A stretch of DNA of 7,312 nt from Candidatus Kuenenia stuttgartensis (GTDB lineage: Bacteria > Planctomycetota > Planctomycetia > Isosphaerales > Isosphaeraceae). Location: NCBI GenBank assembly GCA_945874095.1, contig CAMCFM010000210.1, forward strand, positions 1 through 7,312. The letters run 5' to 3'. Within the stretch, counting starts at the first letter, position 1. Every line of letters begins with the position of its first letter. The notes beneath the pieces were generated by a model. It saw only the letters and a program-made list of their open reading frames with translations, had not been told where the DNA came from and did not search any database. Both the position numbers and the translations under genes were made by a program. Below are positions 5,792 to 7,312 of this stretch, in pieces.

Positions 5792-7045
5792 ATGCAATCG
5801 ACAATGAAGAACTCAACAACCACGGATTCGCCCGTTCCGCCAAAAGCCCGGCGACGCATTAAGCGCGGTGGTGGATTGAGCATCCAGAACTTGATTTTTG
5901 CGGTCGTTGCAGCGGCATTAATCTTCAGCGTCATCAAGCTCTTCCAGAACCACCTTCAGGCGCTCTTTATACTCTCATTCTTTTTTGCAATCAGCCTCAT
6001 GATTGGCCTGAGCTTCACGATATCCCGGCGAAAATCGGGATTTCAGGATGCTTTCCTGGAACTGGTCGCAATCGCACACCGCACGGGACTGCCTCTGGAA
6101 GTGGGCCTTCGGGCATTTTCACCTCAATGCGGGCGAAGTTATGGCCGAAGGCTGGTCCGGCTGGCACAAACACTGGAATCAGGTGTACCACTGGCAGATG
6201 CCGTTGCAATCACACCTGGAGTGATGCCTCTGGATCAACGCGTTGCATTTCGGGTGGCTGAATTCGCAGGCGGAACAACGGCATCCATGGATCGTATCGT
6301 ACGAGTTCGCCAAAGCCGAATGGAAGCCTTGCGACCATTGGTCGATATCTCAGTTTATTTTCTGATGGTCACAACCCAGGTGATTTCTATTGGAGGATTC
6401 CTGAATTATTTCATCGCACCAAAAATGCAGGCAATTTTCAACGACTTTGGAATTTCACTACCCACATCATTCACTATTTTCACATCCGTTTATTCGTCGT
6501 CTGCCAGCGTTTTTATCGTCAGTAATATTGGCTTTTTTGCAGTCGTCGCCATCATGTATATACCCGCCCTTTATCACAGTGGACGCGGAATGGGCTTTCT
6601 GGGCCGATTCGTACCGTGGATCACCACCGGCGAAAGGGCCAGTGTTTTACGTGGTCTTGCCGATACCATTAAGGCTGAAAAACCGATCGACGAATGTATG
6701 ATGATATTTTCCGACTGGTCGATGCGTGGCCAACTCCGTCGCCGTGCTTTTAGAGCTCGCAGAGCCATGCTGGCAGGTGTAGACTGGCTTGACGCACTTC
6801 GTGGAGAGGGCCTGATCAAATCCTCCGAACAGCCACTTTTAAAAGCCTCAGCCGAATCAAATCGAGCCTCATGGGCTCTCGAACAACTGGCAGACGCCAT
6901 CGAAAGCCGCCTCTGGTACCGCTGCCGAATTCTGACAGAGTTATTCAGCCCTATCTTCACCATGCTCATTTCAAGCCTTGTAATACTCGTAGGATTGGCC
7001 TTTTTCAGTCCTTTGATTGAATTGATCCGGAGGCTGGCGTCCTGA
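5792..7045 (+). CDS. GspF/PilC-family inner-membrane platform protein 3 with two extra N-terminal membrane helices
   Basis: A 417-residue T2SF protein. It begins with a polar tail and a basic patch (KARRRIKR at 18-25). Two membrane helices not seen in its two neighbours follow, at about 32-50 and 57-77. The first T2SF domain then spans about 83-210 (HRTGLPLEVGLRAF at 96-109), with a helix at about 185-208. The YP pair of the other two copies reads YF here (189-190). The downstream family motif remains as PKMQAIFNDFGISLPTSF at 210-227. A further helix lies at about 240-261, a degenerate second domain at about 283-375, and a terminal helix at about 388-412. The start is uncertain: ATG 5792 is the longest, ATG 5804 is four codons later, and neither has a good ribosome site (AAAGG at 5766-5770 is too far). 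The gap to the previous gene is 32 nt, and the next gene starts 1 nt after its stop. Confidence 0.88.
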   Translation: MQSTMKNSTTTDSPVPPKARRRIKRGGGLSIQNLIFAVVAAALIFSVIKLFQNHLQALFILSFFFAISLMIGLSFTISRRKSGFQDAFLELVAIAHRTGLPLEVGLRAFSPQCGRSYGRRLVRLAQTLESGVPLADAVAITPGVMPLDQRVAFRVAEFAGGTTASMDRIVRVRQSRMEALRPLVDISVYFLMVTTQVISIGGFLNYFIAPKMQAIFNDFGISLPTSFTIFTSVYSSSASVFIVSNIGFFAVVAIMYIPALYHSGRGMGFLGRFVPWITTGERASVLRGLADTIKAEKPIDECMMIFSDWSMRGQLRRRAFRARRAMLAGVDWLDALRGEGLIKSSEQPLLKASAESNRASWALEQLADAIESRLWYRCRILTELFSPIFTMLISSLVILVGLAFFSPLIELIRRLAS

Positions 7046-7046
7046 A

Positions 7047-7312
7047 ATGAAACTTTCAACCTGCACGATTTATGGAAGTTCCAGCATTCGATTCACACAC
7101 AATCGCCGCGGCTTCCTACTGGTCGATGCCTTCGCCGGAGCAGGCTTGGCTGTCATCGCCCTAAGTATGATGGCGTGGGTCTTGAGTGCGGATGTGAAAA
7201 TTCGCAAAGCCCAGGAACAGAGAATGATCCTGCTTCAGGCCAGCCAAAACCTGGTCGAGCGACTCGAAACCCTCCCATTTGATGCCCTTGATCAGAAAAC
7301 AGCCGATTCTGT
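7047..7312 (+). CDS. Type IV pilin-like pseudopilin, N-terminal part (cut by window end)
   Basis: 88 codons are visible, starting 1 nt after the TGA of the third GspF gene (TGAAATG). Residues 19-28 read NRRGFLLVDA, a class III (prepilin peptidase) signal. Cleavage is expected after Gly22, with Phe23 becoming the N-methylated residue. A hydrophobic helix follows to about residue 48, then a charged amphipathic stretch (KIRKAQEQR), as in pilin alpha-1 helices. Position +5 of the mature form, normally Glu, is Asp27. The 22-residue leader is longer than the usual 6-15. GGAGG at 7029-7033 lies 13 nt upstream, so the start probably depends on coupling to the previous gene. The position after the platform genes suggests a minor pseudopilin of the same machine. 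The globular domain is missing, so it cannot be assigned to a particular Gsp type. Confidence 0.82.
   Translation, partial: MKLSTCTIYGSSSIRFTHNRRGFLLVDAFAGAGLAVIALSMMAWVLSADVKIRKAQEQRMILLQASQNLVERLETLPFDALDQKTADS

Noticed and set aside
6574..7059. A 161-codon minus-strand open frame opposite the third GspF gene
   Set aside because: The opposite strand encodes a clear T2SF protein across the same region, and the minus-strand product is a Ser/Arg-rich shadow with no recognisable domain or ribosome site.
1..7312. CRISPR arrays, tRNA or rRNA genes, insertion sequences and attachment sites
   Set aside because: I saw no spaced direct repeats, cloverleaf sequences, transposase motifs or terminal inverted repeats on either strand.

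Overview
The window looks like chromosomal DNA of a planctomycete, possibly a Planctopirus- or Schlesneria-like lineage. This is an inference from three things: the ThiD2-ThiE fusion, the planctomycete-style SEC-C protein with HEAT-like repeats, and the divergent GspF/pseudopilin operon. It has not been checked by database search. Most genes are moderately GC-rich, apart from one clearly AT-rich gene in the middle.

Left part (1-1862): a minus-strand gene runs off the left edge. It encodes a thiamine-phosphate synthase with an unusual layout: a Clp_N-like double repeat, then a ThiD2 (HMP-P kinase) domain, then the start of the ThiE barrel. Divergent from it, across a 183-bp intergenic region, is a single gene for an exported glutathione peroxidase with a Tat-type leader. 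It ends at a textbook intrinsic terminator (12-bp perfect stem plus T-tract).

Middle part (1863-3587): an AT-rich minus-strand gene, convergent with the peroxidase gene, encodes a 468-residue protein of unknown function. It has HEAT-like helices, a Gly-Asp microsatellite and a C-terminal SEC-C zinc motif. A 240-bp intergenic region separates its start from the next gene. That region holds a candidate sigma70 promoter facing right.

Right part (3588-7312): a tightly packed plus-strand operon encodes three consecutive, strongly diverged GspF/PilC-family (T2SF domain) inner-membrane platform proteins. They are followed with a 1-nt gap by a type IV pilin-like pseudopilin that is cut off by the window end. 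This is part of a type II secretion or type IV pilus-like machine. The ATPase, major pilin, prepilin peptidase and secretin are not in the window. Three platform genes in a row is unusual, since one is normal for T2SS/T4P and two for Tad systems.

The most notable points are the Clp_N-ThiD2-ThiE fusion, the GspF triplet, and a 17-codon mini-ORF that exactly bridges the first two GspF genes and ends in an ATGA overlap.
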